A DNA stretch of 64,000 bases from Pseudomonas putida (lineage in GTDB: Bacteria; Pseudomonadota; Gammaproteobacteria; Pseudomonadales; Pseudomonadaceae), in the NCBI RefSeq assembly GCF_022627325.1, contig NZ_JAETZZ010000001.1, positions 248,001-312,000 of the forward strand, in the 5' to 3' direction. The notes under the pieces were generated by a model, which worked only from the letters and a program-made list of their open reading frames with translations, was not told the DNA's origin and made no database searches. This document shows, in pieces, positions 26,966-36,730 of this stretch (positions are counted from its first letter, which is position 1; each line of letters starts with the position of its first letter). The position numbers were made by a program, and so were the translations under genes.

Positions 26966-29270
26966 GGGGCACCCAATGGTCGATCAGCGCCAGTAGCTCT
27001 TCACGCCGGAACGGCTTGGCCAGGTAGTCGTTCATGCCCGCCGCCCGGCAGCGTTCGCGCTCCTCGGGCATGGCGTTGGCAGTCAGGGCGACGATCGGCA
27101 GCTCAGGCCAGCGGCCACTCTGGCGGATGCGTCGGCTGGCCTCATAGCCGTCCATCACCGGCATGTTGCAGTCCATCAACACCAGGTCGAAGTCTTCCTG
27201 CTCGAGCCACTCCAGCGCCTCGACGCCCTGGGTGGCCACCTGTATCCGGCAGCCGAGCTTGGCCAGCATGCCCTTGGCCACCAGCTGGTTCACCGGGTTG
27301 TCCTCCACCAGCAGAATGCGCGCCCGGCCGTCGGTAGCGGTAAGCGTCGGGATGGCCAGCGGGTGTTCCGGAGCGTGGCCTTGCAGGGTGCGGCGCAGGG
27401 TCTGATACAAGGCATTGCGTGCCAGGGGGCGGGCCAGCTGGTGCAGTGGGGCCAGTTGCGCCGACTGTTCCGGCGACAGGAAGTTGCCGTAGGCCGTCAC
27501 CAGCAGGATCGGCGCTTTCAGCGCAGGGCGTAGCTGGAACAAGTGGTTTAAATCGTCAGTGATCAACAGGTCGATGGCACCGCCCGCCAGTGCCTGGGCA
27601 CTGTCATGCCTTGCGTAGCTCAGGCCCCAGCGCGGCAGCACGGTCTGCAGCAGTTCGGCAAGGCCACTGCCGGCATCGCTCAGCGCCACGACGTGGCCCT
27701 GCAGCGGCGCAGGGGCGATGGCCTCGGTGTGGGTGGGCAGGGGTAATTCGGCGCTGAAGCAGCTGCCCACGCCTGGTTCGGAGCGTATGTGCAGGTGGCC
27801 GTGCATGGCTTTGCACAGGTTGCGGGTCAGTGCCAGGCCCAGGCCCGTGCCGCCATATTGCCGGGTAATGCCGGCACCGGCCTGGGTGAACGGCTGGAAG
27901 ATGCGTGCCTGCGCATCTTCGGGAATGCCGATGCCGGTGTCGCGTACCTCCAGGCGTATGCCGCCGACGAGGGTGCTCAGGCACACGTCGACGCGGCCGA
28001 AGCGTGTGAACTTCAGGGCATTGGACAGCAAATTGCTCACTACCTGGCGTACCCGGGTCGGATCGCCAAGTACCGAACTTGGAAAGTCACTGGCGATCAG
28101 GCAGGTCAGCTCGACGTTTTGCGCGACGTTCTGCGATAAAAGGTTGGCCGTGTCCTCCACCATCGCGCCCAGGTCGAAGGGGATGCGTTCGAGTTCCAAC
28201 TGCCCCGCATCGAACTTGGACAGGTCGAGGATATCGTTGAGCAGTTCCACCAGCACCTTGCCCGAGTCGTGGGCGATCGACAGCTGCTGGCGCTGCTCAC
28301 TCTCCAGTGGGCTGTCCAGGGCCAGGGCGATCATGCCGAGCATGCCATTGAGCGGGGTGCGGATTTCGTGGCTCATGTTGGCCAGAAACGCTGCACGGGC
28401 CTGGGCCATGTCCAGAGCGCGCTGGCGGGCATGCTCCAGCTCTTGGTTGGACTGGCTCAGGCGGCTGTTGCTGGCCTTGAGCTCTTCGGTGCGGGCCGAA
28501 ACGATGTCTTCCAGCTCATTGAGGTACTGGGTCAGTCGGTTTTCGGCAGTGCGCCGTTGCTGGATCTCGGTGGCCATGCTGACCAGTTGCTGGTTGGCGA
28601 CCTTCACCAGCACGCCGATCTCATCGAGTTCATGGCCGGGAGGGCAATCGAGGCGGGTTTGCCCGGGGTGGCGGGGGTCGCGGCCGCTGAGTGCACCGAT
28701 GACCTTGACCAGCGGTTTGGTCAGCATCATGTAGAACAGGGCCAGGAGAATGCCGGTGAGGACCAGGCTGCGGGCGAAGCCATTGAGCAGGGTGACCCCG
28801 GCGCGGTCCAAGAAACGGCTGCCGAAGGCGAAGGTGTCGACGTCCAGGTACAACGTGCCGAGATACTCTTCGGGCATATGGGTGAGGAACAGGCGCTCTT
28901 GGAACTGGCGCTGTTCACCGAACAGAAAATCGCTCACCGGCCGGTAGCGGTCCTGCAGCCGGATGCGTTCGACATCAGCCAATACAGTTTCGTTGTTGTC
29001 GATCAGGCGCGCGCGGAACACGGCCGGTGACTGCAGCAGGCCCCGCGTCAGCTCGAGCGCCAGTTCCGAGTCGATGTTGTAGGCGATGCGCGAGGCCGGG
29101 TTGTGGCTGATTTGCAGCAACGCTTGCACTTCACGGTTGATGGATGCGTCTTCGCTGGCATAATCGATGCCGATCTGGATGAGACTGAGCAATGTTCCCA
29201 GGATGAAGCCCACCAGGACTGTCAACCGGGCTTGCTTGTATGACAGGCGATTGGTGAACTTGATATCCAT
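26955..29270 (-). CDS. sagS: SagS-like hybrid sensor histidine kinase/response regulator
   Basis: The 771-residue protein has membrane helices near 16-36 and 168-184 with a periplasmic sensor between. A linker coiled coil leads to the HisKA domain with His301 in MSHEIRTPLNGM, an ATPase domain (SNLLSNALKF, DTGIGIPED, YGGTGLGLAL), a degenerate receiver-like segment, and a true receiver with Asp700 in VLMDCNMP. No HPt domain is present, so it must signal through a separate HPt protein. Position next to gpx and msrB matches PA2824 sagS, which controls biofilm entry through HptB. The symbol rests on that synteny. Confidence 0.75.
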   Translation of the reverse strand: MDIKFTNRLSYKQARLTVLVGFILGTLLSLIQIGIDYASEDASINREVQALLQISHNPASRIAYNIDSELALELTRGLLQSPAVFRARLIDNNETVLADVERIRLQDRYRPVSDFLFGEQRQFQERLFLTHMPEEYLGTLYLDVDTFAFGSRFLDRAGVTLLNGFARSLVLTGILLALFYMMLTKPLVKVIGALSGRDPRHPGQTRLDCPPGHELDEIGVLVKVANQQLVSMATEIQQRRTAENRLTQYLNELEDIVSARTEELKASNSRLSQSNQELEHARQRALDMAQARAAFLANMSHEIRTPLNGMLGMIALALDSPLESEQRQQLSIAHDSGKVLVELLNDILDLSKFDAGQLELERIPFDLGAMVEDTANLLSQNVAQNVELTCLIASDFPSSVLGDPTRVRQVVSNLLSNALKFTRFGRVDVCLSTLVGGIRLEVRDTGIGIPEDAQARIFQPFTQAGAGITRQYGGTGLGLALTRNLCKAMHGHLHIRSEPGVGSCFSAELPLPTHTEAIAPAPLQGHVVALSDAGSGLAELLQTVLPRWGLSYARHDSAQALAGGAIDLLITDDLNHLFQLRPALKAPILLVTAYGNFLSPEQSAQLAPLHQLARPLARNALYQTLRRTLQGHAPEHPLAIPTLTATDGRARILLVEDNPVNQLVAKGMLAKLGCRIQVATQGVEALEWLEQEDFDLVLMDCNMPVMDGYEASRRIRQSGRWPELPIVALTANAMPEERERCRAAGMNDYLAKPFRREELLALIDHWVPLSG

Positions 29271-29388
29271 GAGTCCCGAGCCGGTTTCACGTCCCTTGCG
29301 CTGCGCAAGCATAGCCGATCAGCCACGGCTGCTGGTGGGCCTGTCGCACATTCAGCTTCAAACTTCACCTGTCTTGCTAGGAGTCGTC

Positions 29389-30276
29389 ATGGACGCCCGC
29401 TTGAATGCTTTTCTGGAACGCGCAGAGTCCGTGCTGGCGCGCCTTGAGCCGCTGCTGCCGGCACCGCGTCCGGACATCGACTGGAACACCACGTTGGCTG
29501 CGCGCTGGCAGCGCGATGGCCGTACCGGCTACTTGATGCCGTTGCACGTCAGCCTGGACATCCGCCTGACCGACCTGATCGGCGTGGACAAGCAACGCGA
29601 CCAACTGGGCCGCAACACCCATCAGTTCATCAACGGTCTGCCTGCCAACCACGCGCTGCTGTGGGGCTCGCGTGGCACCGGCAAATCGTCGCTGGTACGC
29701 GCGCTGCTGGCCGAACACGCCGCTGCCGGCCTGCGCCTGATCGAGATCGAGCGTGACCACCTGGCTGATTTGCCGCGTGTGGTCGAGCAACTGCAGAAAC
29801 TGCCGCAACGTTTCGTCCTGTTCTGCGACGACCTGTCGTTCGAAGCCGGGGAGGGCGACTACCGGGTGCTCAAGAGCGTGCTCGACGGCTCGCTGGAGCA
29901 GGCGCCGGACAACGTGCTGTTGTACGCCACTTCCAACCGTCGTCACCTGGTGCCGGAGAAAGAGAGCGATAACGAAAATTGGAAGCGCGTCGATGGCGAA
30001 CTGCACCCCAGCGAGGCGGTGGAGGACAAGATCGCCTTGTCCGACCGTTTTGGCCTGTGGCTGTCGTTCTACCCGTTCACCCAGGAGCATTTCCTCGATG
30101 TGGTCGAGCACTGGATAGGCCAGCTGGCGGCCTCTGCCGGCTTGGCCTGGCAGCGTGACGAAGCGCTCGACATACTCGCCGTGCGCTGGGCCACCGGCCG
30201 CGGCAACCGTAACGGCCGTTGTGCCTACCAGTTCGCCCGTTATTGGGTAGGGCTGCAATTGTTGGAGCAGAAATAA
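29389..30276 (+). CDS. DUF815-family AAA-type ATPase
   Basis: The 295-residue protein has Walker A GSRGTGKS at residues 93-100 and Walker B RFVLFCDDLSF at 141-151, with an arginine-rich TSNRRHLVPE sensor segment. The family is widespread but without a firm function. An AGGAG ribosome site precedes the ATG. Its stop codon abuts the ATG of the next gene, showing coupling with the methionine sulfoxide reductase. Confidence 0.85.
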   Translation: MDARLNAFLERAESVLARLEPLLPAPRPDIDWNTTLAARWQRDGRTGYLMPLHVSLDIRLTDLIGVDKQRDQLGRNTHQFINGLPANHALLWGSRGTGKSSLVRALLAEHAAAGLRLIEIERDHLADLPRVVEQLQKLPQRFVLFCDDLSFEAGEGDYRVLKSVLDGSLEQAPDNVLLYATSNRRHLVPEKESDNENWKRVDGELHPSEAVEDKIALSDRFGLWLSFYPFTQEHFLDVVEHWIGQLAASAGLAWQRDEALDILAVRWATGRGNRNGRCAYQFARYWVGLQLLEQK

Positions 30277-30759
30277 ATGATCGACCTCAATGCCAGTGGC
30301 GCCGGCCTCGACGGCTACGACCTGCTGGCTGCGCAAGTGCAGGCACTGTTCGCTGACGAGCGTGACTTCATCGCCAATGCCGCGCAGTTTTCGGCGTTCT
30401 TGTACCACCAGGTGGATGACCTGAACTGGGCCGGGTTTTACCTGAACCGCAATGAAGAGCTGGTACTGGGCCCTTTCCAGGGGCAAGTGGCCTGTGTGCG
30501 CATTCCGTTCAGCCGTGGCGTGTGCGGTGCAGCAGCGGCCACCCGGCAGACCCAGCGGGTGGAAGACGTGCACGCCTTCCCGGGGCATATTGCCTGCGAC
30601 AGCGCCTCCAACAGCGAGTTGGTGATCCCGCTGGTGAAGGAGGGCAGGCTGATTGGTGTGCTCGACCTGGACAGCCCGAAGCTGGCGCGTTTCAGTGAGG
30701 CGGACCAGCGCGGGCTGGAGCGGTTGGCGGCAGTCTTTCTGGCGTTGACCGACTGCTGA
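30277..30759 (+). CDS. msrC: GAF-domain free methionine-(R)-sulfoxide reductase
   Basis: The 160-residue single GAF domain has the three fRMsr cysteines in GQVAC, SRGVCGAAA and HIACDSASNSELVIP. It reduces free, not protein-bound, methionine-R-sulfoxide. It begins directly at the stop of the ATPase gene and lies near msrB, forming a methionine-repair neighbourhood. Confidence 0.92.
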   Translation: MIDLNASGAGLDGYDLLAAQVQALFADERDFIANAAQFSAFLYHQVDDLNWAGFYLNRNEELVLGPFQGQVACVRIPFSRGVCGAAAATRQTQRVEDVHAFPGHIACDSASNSELVIPLVKEGRLIGVLDLDSPKLARFSEADQRGLERLAAVFLALTDC

Positions 30760-30783
30760 TTAGCGTTATCAGGGCTGCTGCGC

Positions 30784-30904
30784 AGCCCATCGCCGGCAAG
30801 CCGGCTCCCACCACGACTGCGCCGTTGTTCAGGCCAGCAACGGGCTTACCCAATTCTAAAAGCCGGCGCAATCTCGGTGGGAGCCGGCTTGCCGGCGATG
30901 GGCT
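30784..30904. repeat. Facing pair of identical REP elements
   Basis: A 29-base element at 30784-30812 and its perfect reverse complement at 30876-30904 each contain the GCCGGCAAGCCGGC palindrome. The facing arrangement (BIME-like) between convergent genes can fold into one large hairpin and could end transcription from both sides. Confidence 0.9.
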
Positions 30905-30915
30905 CGTTTTTCACA

Positions 30916-31683
30916 TCAATCGTAGATGACCCGCTTTTTCCAGGTTTCTTCCTGGTCGGTCTTGAGCCCCTGGGTCAGTGCGTTTTCGTCATTCTCCGCC
31001 GGTTCCATCTGGTCCAGCACCTGGGCATTGGCCCGGGCCAGCAGTTTCTCCAGGTAGGTCAGCTGCTCTTCATACACCTTCGGTTCAGGCTGCTTGCGCA
31101 GGTACTGCACGCCGCGCTCGAACGCCAGGCGAGCCTGGCCCGGTTGTTCCTGTTGCAGCGCTTGCTGGCCCAGGTTGTTGAAGAACTCGATGTGCAGCAA
31201 TACCAGCAGGTGGCGAATTTCCTTTACCCAGTGCTTGCCCTCGGTGGTTTGCAGGACATTTTCCTGAGTAGCCTTGACGATCTGTGTGTGCAAAGCCTCG
31301 AGCAAGAAGCGCACATCCTTGGCCTTGGCCTCGGTATGGATCGGGCTGGGCGGGTTGTTCACCGGGATTCGCTCGCCTTGGGCGACCAGGCCGTCCAGTT
31401 CGGCAATGCGTGCCTTGAGTTCGGCATTGTTCTTGTCCAGCGCCAATTGCCGCTGAGTAAGATTGAGCTCCAGGCGCGTGAGCAACAGTTTGAGCGCCGG
31501 GGTCATGAACTGGCCGGGAAAGGTCTCGGTGATTTCGCCACAGCGGCGTACGCGGTCGGCGAGTTCGATCTTCAGCCGCGCGCGCTCCAGTTTGCTGTTC
31601 TCGACCACGTTGTTGAGGTAGCCGATCACGATCAGCAACGCGATACCCGCAACGATGAGCAGTGTGATCAGAAGTGGTGTCAC
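30916..31683 (-). CDS. Membrane-anchored helical protein of unknown function
   Basis: The 255-residue protein has one N-terminal membrane helix (residues 3-22), a long helical part rich in Arg/Glu/Leu likely to form a coiled coil, and a TPR-like region near 165-220 (GQQALQQEQPGQARLAFERGVQYL). It uses a GTG start with GAGG nine bases upstream. I do not recognise a named family. It stands alone between REP elements and the tRNA cluster. Confidence 0.75.
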   Translation of the reverse strand: MTPLLITLLIVAGIALLIVIGYLNNVVENSKLERARLKIELADRVRRCGEITETFPGQFMTPALKLLLTRLELNLTQRQLALDKNNAELKARIAELDGLVAQGERIPVNNPPSPIHTEAKAKDVRFLLEALHTQIVKATQENVLQTTEGKHWVKEIRHLLVLLHIEFFNNLGQQALQQEQPGQARLAFERGVQYLRKQPEPKVYEEQLTYLEKLLARANAQVLDQMEPAENDENALTQGLKTDQEETWKKRVIYD

Positions 31684-31898
31684 CGTTAACGCCTCATCAG
31701 GAAGTTTTACATTGAGAGTGTAGCGAACAGGCCAGCCAGGGCGCCACGTGACTCTGTGTCGGCTCGTCGCCGGATTTCTCCAGTGATGGCACTTTGCGTT
31801 CAGCCCGCCAGAAAATCAACGCCAATCCTCGGGCACCCTGCACAAGCAGCCTATATAGAGAGCGAAGTCATTGATTTAAATAAATTTATAGAAAAGGG

Positions 31899-31927
31899 TT
31901 GACGACCTTTCAAGGCATCCATAGAAT
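31899..31927 (+). promoter_or_regulatory. Strong promoter of the tRNA-Glu/Gly cluster
   Basis: TTGACG and TAGAAT are 17 bases apart, with an AT-rich UP-like tract just before the -35 and a GCGCGCC discriminator after the -10. The remaining gap from 31684 holds only the upstream region of the leftward gene. Confidence 0.85.
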
Positions 31928-32001
31928 GCGCGCCACTTGCAGCGTAAAGCTCACAGCGAAACGCGGCAGGGAGTGAAAGCAAGCAGCAATGCTTGTAGCG
32001 T

Positions 32002-32077
32002 GTCCCCTTCGTCTAGTGGCCTAGGACACCGCCCTTTCACGGCGGTAACAGGGGTTCGAGTCCCCTAGGGGACGCCA
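32002..32077 (+). tRNA. tRNA-Glu(TTC), copy 1
   Basis: A 76-base tRNA with encoded CCA. Acceptor GTCCCCT pairs with AGGGGAC, the anticodon loop reads CTTTCAC with anticodon TTC, and the T-loop is GGTTCGAGTCC. First gene behind the strong promoter. Confidence 0.97.
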
Positions 32078-32079
32078 AT

Positions 32080-32155
<76 letters not shown>

Positions 32156-32246
32156 GTTTCTCCGGCACTGCTTAACGGCGGGGCAGGAAAAGAAAACCCA
32201 GGCTGAATCGTGAGGTTCAAACCTGGTGCACTGAAAAGTGTTGTGT

Positions 32247-32322
32247 GTCCCCTTCGTCTAGTGGCCTAGGACACCGCCCTTTCACGGCGGTAACAGGGGT
32301 TCGAGTCCCCTAGGGGACGCCA
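32247..32322 (+). tRNA. tRNA-Glu(TTC), copy 2
   Basis: Identical by eye to copy 1. With the following tRNA-Gly it forms a tandem duplicate of the first Glu-Gly pair; the spacer between the pairs shows no promoter. Confidence 0.97.
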
Positions 32323-32325
32323 TTT

Positions 32326-32401
<76 letters not shown>

Positions 32402-32487
32402 GTTTAAATACTGTGGCGTCTATGCGGTGCAGTGGTGGTGAAGGTCTTAGTGGCGCTTCACGCCGATAGCGGTAACAGCTTCAAAAT

Positions 32488-32563
<76 letters not shown>

Positions 32564-32574
32564 AATATTGGTTT

Positions 32575-32632
32575 ACAGAGTTCCATTGAACTCTGTAAGT
32601 CCTTGAAAATAGACGCTTCGGCGTCTTTTTTC
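32575..32632 (+). terminator. Hairpin plus terminator ending the tRNA cluster
   Basis: ACAGAGTTC and GAACTCTGT form a nine-base stem (32575-32596), then AGACGC-TTCG-GCGTCT with a T run (32611-32632) is a clear intrinsic terminator. Confidence 0.88.
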
Positions 32633-32943
32633 GTTTCAGCCCAGTCTCCCTGAATCCACCAGCAGCCACGAAATTTAAGTACATTTTCAAGTACAGCGAT
32701 TCCGGGTAGTTGGCGTAGCGGATTGATGGCTGAGCTGGGCCTTGGGCCCACCAGGGCCATTGGCCGCCGGGGCGCGACGTTTATCAATGGGCAGTCAGGC
32801 GCTGTGGCCCCGGCTCAGTCCCGCGCAACTCGGCGATCCGGCCATGGCACCTTTGGGCCAGCCTCCCGTTCCCCCATCGCCATGGGCCCGGAAAGGCGGC
32901 TACAGGGCCACCCTCCCACTCGTTTCAGCCCTGCGCCTGCCCG
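32633..32943. other. Non-coding boundary between tRNA cluster and fimbrial relic
   Basis: No gene, repeat or direct repeat of the tRNA end is recognisable. It lies downstream of the leftward fimbrial adhesin and may be island-edge debris. Confidence 0.4.
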
Positions 32944-34035
32944 CTACCGATAGCTGACGGTGAACTTCAGTGCGCCATCCGCCCGGCCAGGCGACACATC
33001 GGCATTGGTTTGCAGGTAGCGTGCACGGAAGTCGAGCTGGGTCACGCCGACCTGCAGGGGTTTGACTGGCACATCCACATTGAGCTCGACTGGGCGCCCG
33101 TCATCATGCAGCAACTGTATGCCGAGGCCGCTCGCGGTTGAGTCCGTCGTCAGGCTGAACAGGCCCTGGTCTGCATCGATCGGTAGCGAGCCGCGCACGC
33201 CCTCGAACCGCAGGTAGGCTTGGGCGGTGCTTGCGGCAGGGTCAATTTCGCAGTCGCTCAGGGTAATCTGGAACGGCTTTGCAGGCGTGGTGTAGCCTAC
33301 GCCGGTGAAATCCTGCACGGGATATTCGCCCAGTTGAACCGGGTCGGCGATGAATGGGTCGGGCAGGAGGGTACATTGTTCCTGCCTCACCGTGCCGTTG
33401 AGGTTGAAGCGCAATGCCATGCCCACATCGCTGTAATGCCCGGTGAACAACTGTACGCTGAACGGGGTGGGTGTGGACGGGATCGTTCCTGTTTTAACCA
33501 GTGTGGTGTGGGTGCGCATCATATTCATGGTGATGCCCGTCGGCCCGGTGTGACCGTCGGAGTACCCCTCGTAGGGCACTGATGCCCAAGTCCTGGGCCG
33601 CCAAAAATTCGGCGCGGGGGAATTGGCGTAGGGGCGGTCCAGCCGTACGTGAATACCTACGCCGGGCACACCGATTTGCAGTACACGCCCCGTGAGGTCT
33701 TCGCCGTTCACCGGTGGCAGGGCCCCTGGGAATATCGGTACGCTCGGTCTCAATGATGCTTCCAAGGTTGATGTTCCGTCGCTGTAGCAAACCAACTCCA
33801 ACCCTGCTGCGTTAGGCAGTTGGACGTTTCGATCAACCGCGCCAATGGGCGTGCCTATCGGGGCATCCCGGGGGATCCACAACGTGCCGACATCCAGCGA
33901 GTACTCCAACACGCCGGTACCACCGCTTCTGAAGTAGCAAGCGGCATGGGCGCTGTTGCTGTAGCAGAGCGCTAGCAAGAGTGTGCCGACTCCAGAAATG
34001 AGCCCGTATTTCATGCAAGTTTTCCCATGTATCAT
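32944..34035 (-). CDS. Fimbrial adhesin/tip subunit of chaperone-usher type
   Basis: The 363-residue exported protein has a signal peptide ending in SNSAHA near residue 31, paired Cys in the mature N-terminal part, and a C-terminal pilin-like domain (ITLSDCEIDP, GLGIQLLHDDGRPVE, ending LKFTVSYR with the penultimate Tyr of usher-secreted subunits). The length suggests a two-domain tip adhesin. Its ATG overlaps the usher stop by one base (TGATG), so they are coupled; an ATG at 34014 is an alternative start. No major pilin or chaperone is present. Confidence 0.8.
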   Translation of the reverse strand: MIHGKTCMKYGLISGVGTLLLALCYSNSAHAACYFRSGGTGVLEYSLDVGTLWIPRDAPIGTPIGAVDRNVQLPNAAGLELVCYSDGTSTLEASLRPSVPIFPGALPPVNGEDLTGRVLQIGVPGVGIHVRLDRPYANSPAPNFWRPRTWASVPYEGYSDGHTGPTGITMNMMRTHTTLVKTGTIPSTPTPFSVQLFTGHYSDVGMALRFNLNGTVRQEQCTLLPDPFIADPVQLGEYPVQDFTGVGYTTPAKPFQITLSDCEIDPAASTAQAYLRFEGVRGSLPIDADQGLFSLTTDSTASGLGIQLLHDDGRPVELNVDVPVKPLQVGVTQLDFRARYLQTNADVSPGRADGALKFTVSYR

Positions 34036-36542
34036 CAAGAATTAACGTCAGGGCAGTGCAGGGTCTTTATTCGGTATCCCTGTTCGGCTGGCATCTGTGC
34101 AGGGTCTATCTGCAGCTCGCAACGCCGTTGTGGCTGCTCACCCCAGCGCACGTGCAAGGTCTGCGGGCTGGCATCGACCGCGACCAAGGCCTGGCCGGCC
34201 TGGCCTACCACCGCAACCTGTTGGCCATCCTGGGTGCTGACCTGTGCACCGAAGGGCAGCGGCTGGCCTTCGGCTTGGAGCAGCGTGAGCACCAGACGAG
34301 CAACCTTGCGTGCGGCGAAGTCGGCCCTGACGATGGCGCCACGCCTAGGCACCACCTGCAGGCTGCCGTTGTCGATGACGGTTTCGGGCCCCAGCATGTC
34401 GGTTTCGAGAATCACCTGGTTGCGCCGATAAGGCCGCAGGTTCGGCACCAAGGCAAAGCCACTGGAATCGGTGTTCGCTCTGGGGGCATTGCGCACGCCA
34501 ACCCCTGGGGTTTGCGCAACCCGTACCAACGCATTGGTGTCGCCAAGATAGGGGCCGAACGTCAGCCCGTCTTGATGCAGCAGCATGCTGCCTGTGGCAT
34601 TGAGCGACAGCGATTGATAGCCGCTGCTTTGGGTGATGCCCGCACCGTAGCTGGCGACGTTGCCCTGATAATTGCCTGACAGGGCTGCCGAATGCCTGCT
34701 CTGTTCGTCACGGCTGCCTGAGACCGTATAGTTGACGCGGTTGTCGAGTGCGCTCCCGGACAAGCTGGCACGCTGGCTATGTCGGCCATCGCTCGTTTGC
34801 ACATCGAAACTGGCGCTGGAGCGGCCCATGAAGTCCAGCGGCATGGAGAGGGTCAAGCCGAATAGCCGCGTGTTGCGGCTTCGTTCATTCAAGGCCTGCG
34901 AGACGAACAGGTTGTAGCTGATGCCGCGATGCAGGGTATTGAACTGAATTTCGTACTGGCGCCGCCGCAAGCCGGTATTCCAGTAATCATCCTGGGTCAA
35001 CAAAAGGTTCAGCGAGCTGCTCTGCCCCAGGCGCTGGTAAGCGGAGGCTTCGAGGCGGCTGCGGCGGTTGCCGAGCCAGGCGGAATAGGCGTTGCGTTCG
35101 CGCACGGCTTCGTCGTAATCGCGATAGCCTTCGGTGGAATAACGGTAGCCGGCAAAACGCAGGTTCGTGCCGCTGGAGAACGCCTTGCCATACCGGGCGG
35201 CGTAGCTGTGGCCCTGGACCTGACCGAGCGTGCTCCCCAGGTCGCTATTCGCCTGGGTGACATCGAATGCCGTTGCACCGAACTGCCCCCAGTCCCGTGC
35301 GACGCCCAGGGTGCCTGCGCGGTAGTAGTCGCCACCTTGTACGCCACCGTAAACGGTAGTGCCCCAGGCGCCCCCCCTGGCCAGGGTGGCTTGCCAGAGC
35401 AGCGGGTTATCGAGTTTCTCGGCGCCGGCATACCGGCCAAGGGTGGCGCTGTAACGCCACACCCCTTGGCGCAGCAGGTTGTTCAGGGTGGAGTAGGGTA
35501 CGCTGGAGCGCCGTACGCTGCCGTCGGCTTCGGTAAGGACCACCTCCAGCTCGCCACTGCTGGCACCCACGCCCAGGTCGTCGATAAGGTAAGGCCCAGG
35601 GGCAACGTAGGTGGTGTAGATCGGGTAACCGTTTTGCAGCACTTCGAGCCTGGCGCGGGTTTGCGCCACGCCGCTGATGACCGGCGCATACTGCTGCATG
35701 ATATCCGGCAGCATGCCCGGGTCTGATGCTACCTGCATACCCTTGAACGGCAGGCCGCGGAAAATGTCACCGTTGCTGAAGGTCTGGCCCAGGGTGAAGG
35801 TGCCATGGCTATCTGGCAAGTCGTGCTGGGCATAGGTGTTGGTGTGTGACCACTGCCGGCTGCCGTGTGCATCGTCGCGCATCGACTGGCTGCTGCGCAG
35901 GCGCCATCCGGCAACGTTGAGGCCGCTGTGCACCAGCAGGTCGTGGCTGGTTTCGTTGCGCCCGTTGCGCAGGTTGCGCACCTGGGTGGCCACCTGATAG
36001 TTGGCGAATGCGGCCGGGATCCCGGCGTCCCAGAGGTCGCTGGCAATCGCCCCCGTGACCTCGCGGCGCAATAGCAACTGCGGCAATGTCAGGGCCAGGC
36101 TCAAGCTGGCCGTGTCGAGCTGGGCCGAGGCATCGGGCACCCAGTGCGCCAGGTTCAGGCAAGGCTCGGCTTCGGGGAGCGGCGTGGGCAGTGCCTCTTC
36201 ACGCAAACCTGCTTCGCGCAGCAGGGCGGCGGTCATGCAGGCTTGCAGGCCCTTGCCGTCTTCGCTATTGCGCAGTTCCAGGTCGCGTGGGCCGAGGTAG
36301 TCGAAGTTGACGCTGACGTCGATGCGGTAACGCCCCGGGGCGAGGCGGGTCTGGCTGGCCAGGCCGTGCAGGGCAGCCGTGCCGGCGAGCTGGCCGTCGG
36401 TTTGGTGAATGAACGCAGGGTCGAACTGTAGGGCCGAGGCACCCGCTGCCGGTTGGGACATCAGCAGGCAGCCAGCGGTAGACACCAGCAGTGGCGAGAA
36501 ACGAAGCGGTGGCTGAAGCCAACGCCAAGGGCGCTGGAGCAT
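34035..36542 (-). CDS. Fimbrial outer-membrane usher (FimD/PapC family)
   Basis: The 835-residue protein has a signal peptide to about residue 35, an N-terminal usher domain (LQFDPAFIHQTDGQL), the barrel with plug (GPYLIDDLGVGASSGELEVVLTEADGS near 330) and C-terminal domains ending with paired Cys. Ushers thread pilin-chaperone complexes through the outer membrane. The length is normal and the frame intact. However, no periplasmic chaperone gene lies on either side, and a terminator-like hairpin ends directly before the start codon, so the gene may be stranded and poorly expressed. Confidence 0.9.
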   Translation of the reverse strand: MLQRPWRWLQPPLRFSPLLVSTAGCLLMSQPAAGASALQFDPAFIHQTDGQLAGTAALHGLASQTRLAPGRYRIDVSVNFDYLGPRDLELRNSEDGKGLQACMTAALLREAGLREEALPTPLPEAEPCLNLAHWVPDASAQLDTASLSLALTLPQLLLRREVTGAIASDLWDAGIPAAFANYQVATQVRNLRNGRNETSHDLLVHSGLNVAGWRLRSSQSMRDDAHGSRQWSHTNTYAQHDLPDSHGTFTLGQTFSNGDIFRGLPFKGMQVASDPGMLPDIMQQYAPVISGVAQTRARLEVLQNGYPIYTTYVAPGPYLIDDLGVGASSGELEVVLTEADGSVRRSSVPYSTLNNLLRQGVWRYSATLGRYAGAEKLDNPLLWQATLARGGAWGTTVYGGVQGGDYYRAGTLGVARDWGQFGATAFDVTQANSDLGSTLGQVQGHSYAARYGKAFSSGTNLRFAGYRYSTEGYRDYDEAVRERNAYSAWLGNRRSRLEASAYQRLGQSSSLNLLLTQDDYWNTGLRRRQYEIQFNTLHRGISYNLFVSQALNERSRNTRLFGLTLSMPLDFMGRSSASFDVQTSDGRHSQRASLSGSALDNRVNYTVSGSRDEQSRHSAALSGNYQGNVASYGAGITQSSGYQSLSLNATGSMLLHQDGLTFGPYLGDTNALVRVAQTPGVGVRNAPRANTDSSGFALVPNLRPYRRNQVILETDMLGPETVIDNGSLQVVPRRGAIVRADFAARKVARLVLTLLQAEGQPLPFGAQVSTQDGQQVAVVGQAGQALVAVDASPQTLHVRWGEQPQRRCELQIDPAQMPAEQGYRIKTLHCPDVNS

Positions 36543-36544
36543 GG

Positions 36545-36617
36545 AAAAAACCTATCGTGGTGGCATGTCGGGCCTGCACTTCCTAGGGGAGGGCAGGTGC
36601 TGCCAGGCACGATAGGT
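36545..36617 (-). terminator. Long hairpin with T tract just before the usher start
   Basis: CACGATAGGT at 36608-36617 and its complement at 36550-36559 are a perfect ten-base stem closing an imperfect inner stem. On the minus strand the stem is followed by six T and then the usher ATG. It could end RHS transcripts or be an inserted inverted-repeat element. Confidence 0.6.
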
Positions 36618-36677
36618 AGATGTTGCAACTGGATATGTAGGGGAGTTCTGGATAACGCTTGGAAGATGTCATCCGCT

Positions 36678-36713
36678 CAACACCCAAAGCTCCTTTCGCA
36701 GCCTTGGGTGTTG
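36678..36713 (-). terminator. Hairpin after the left RHS gene
   Basis: CAACACCCAA and TTGGGTGTTG form a ten-base stem 18 bases past the RHS stop. No T run follows, so it is a possible rho-assisted or 3'-protective hairpin. Confidence 0.45.
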
Positions 36714-36730
36714 GATAGCAGCGCTGTTTG

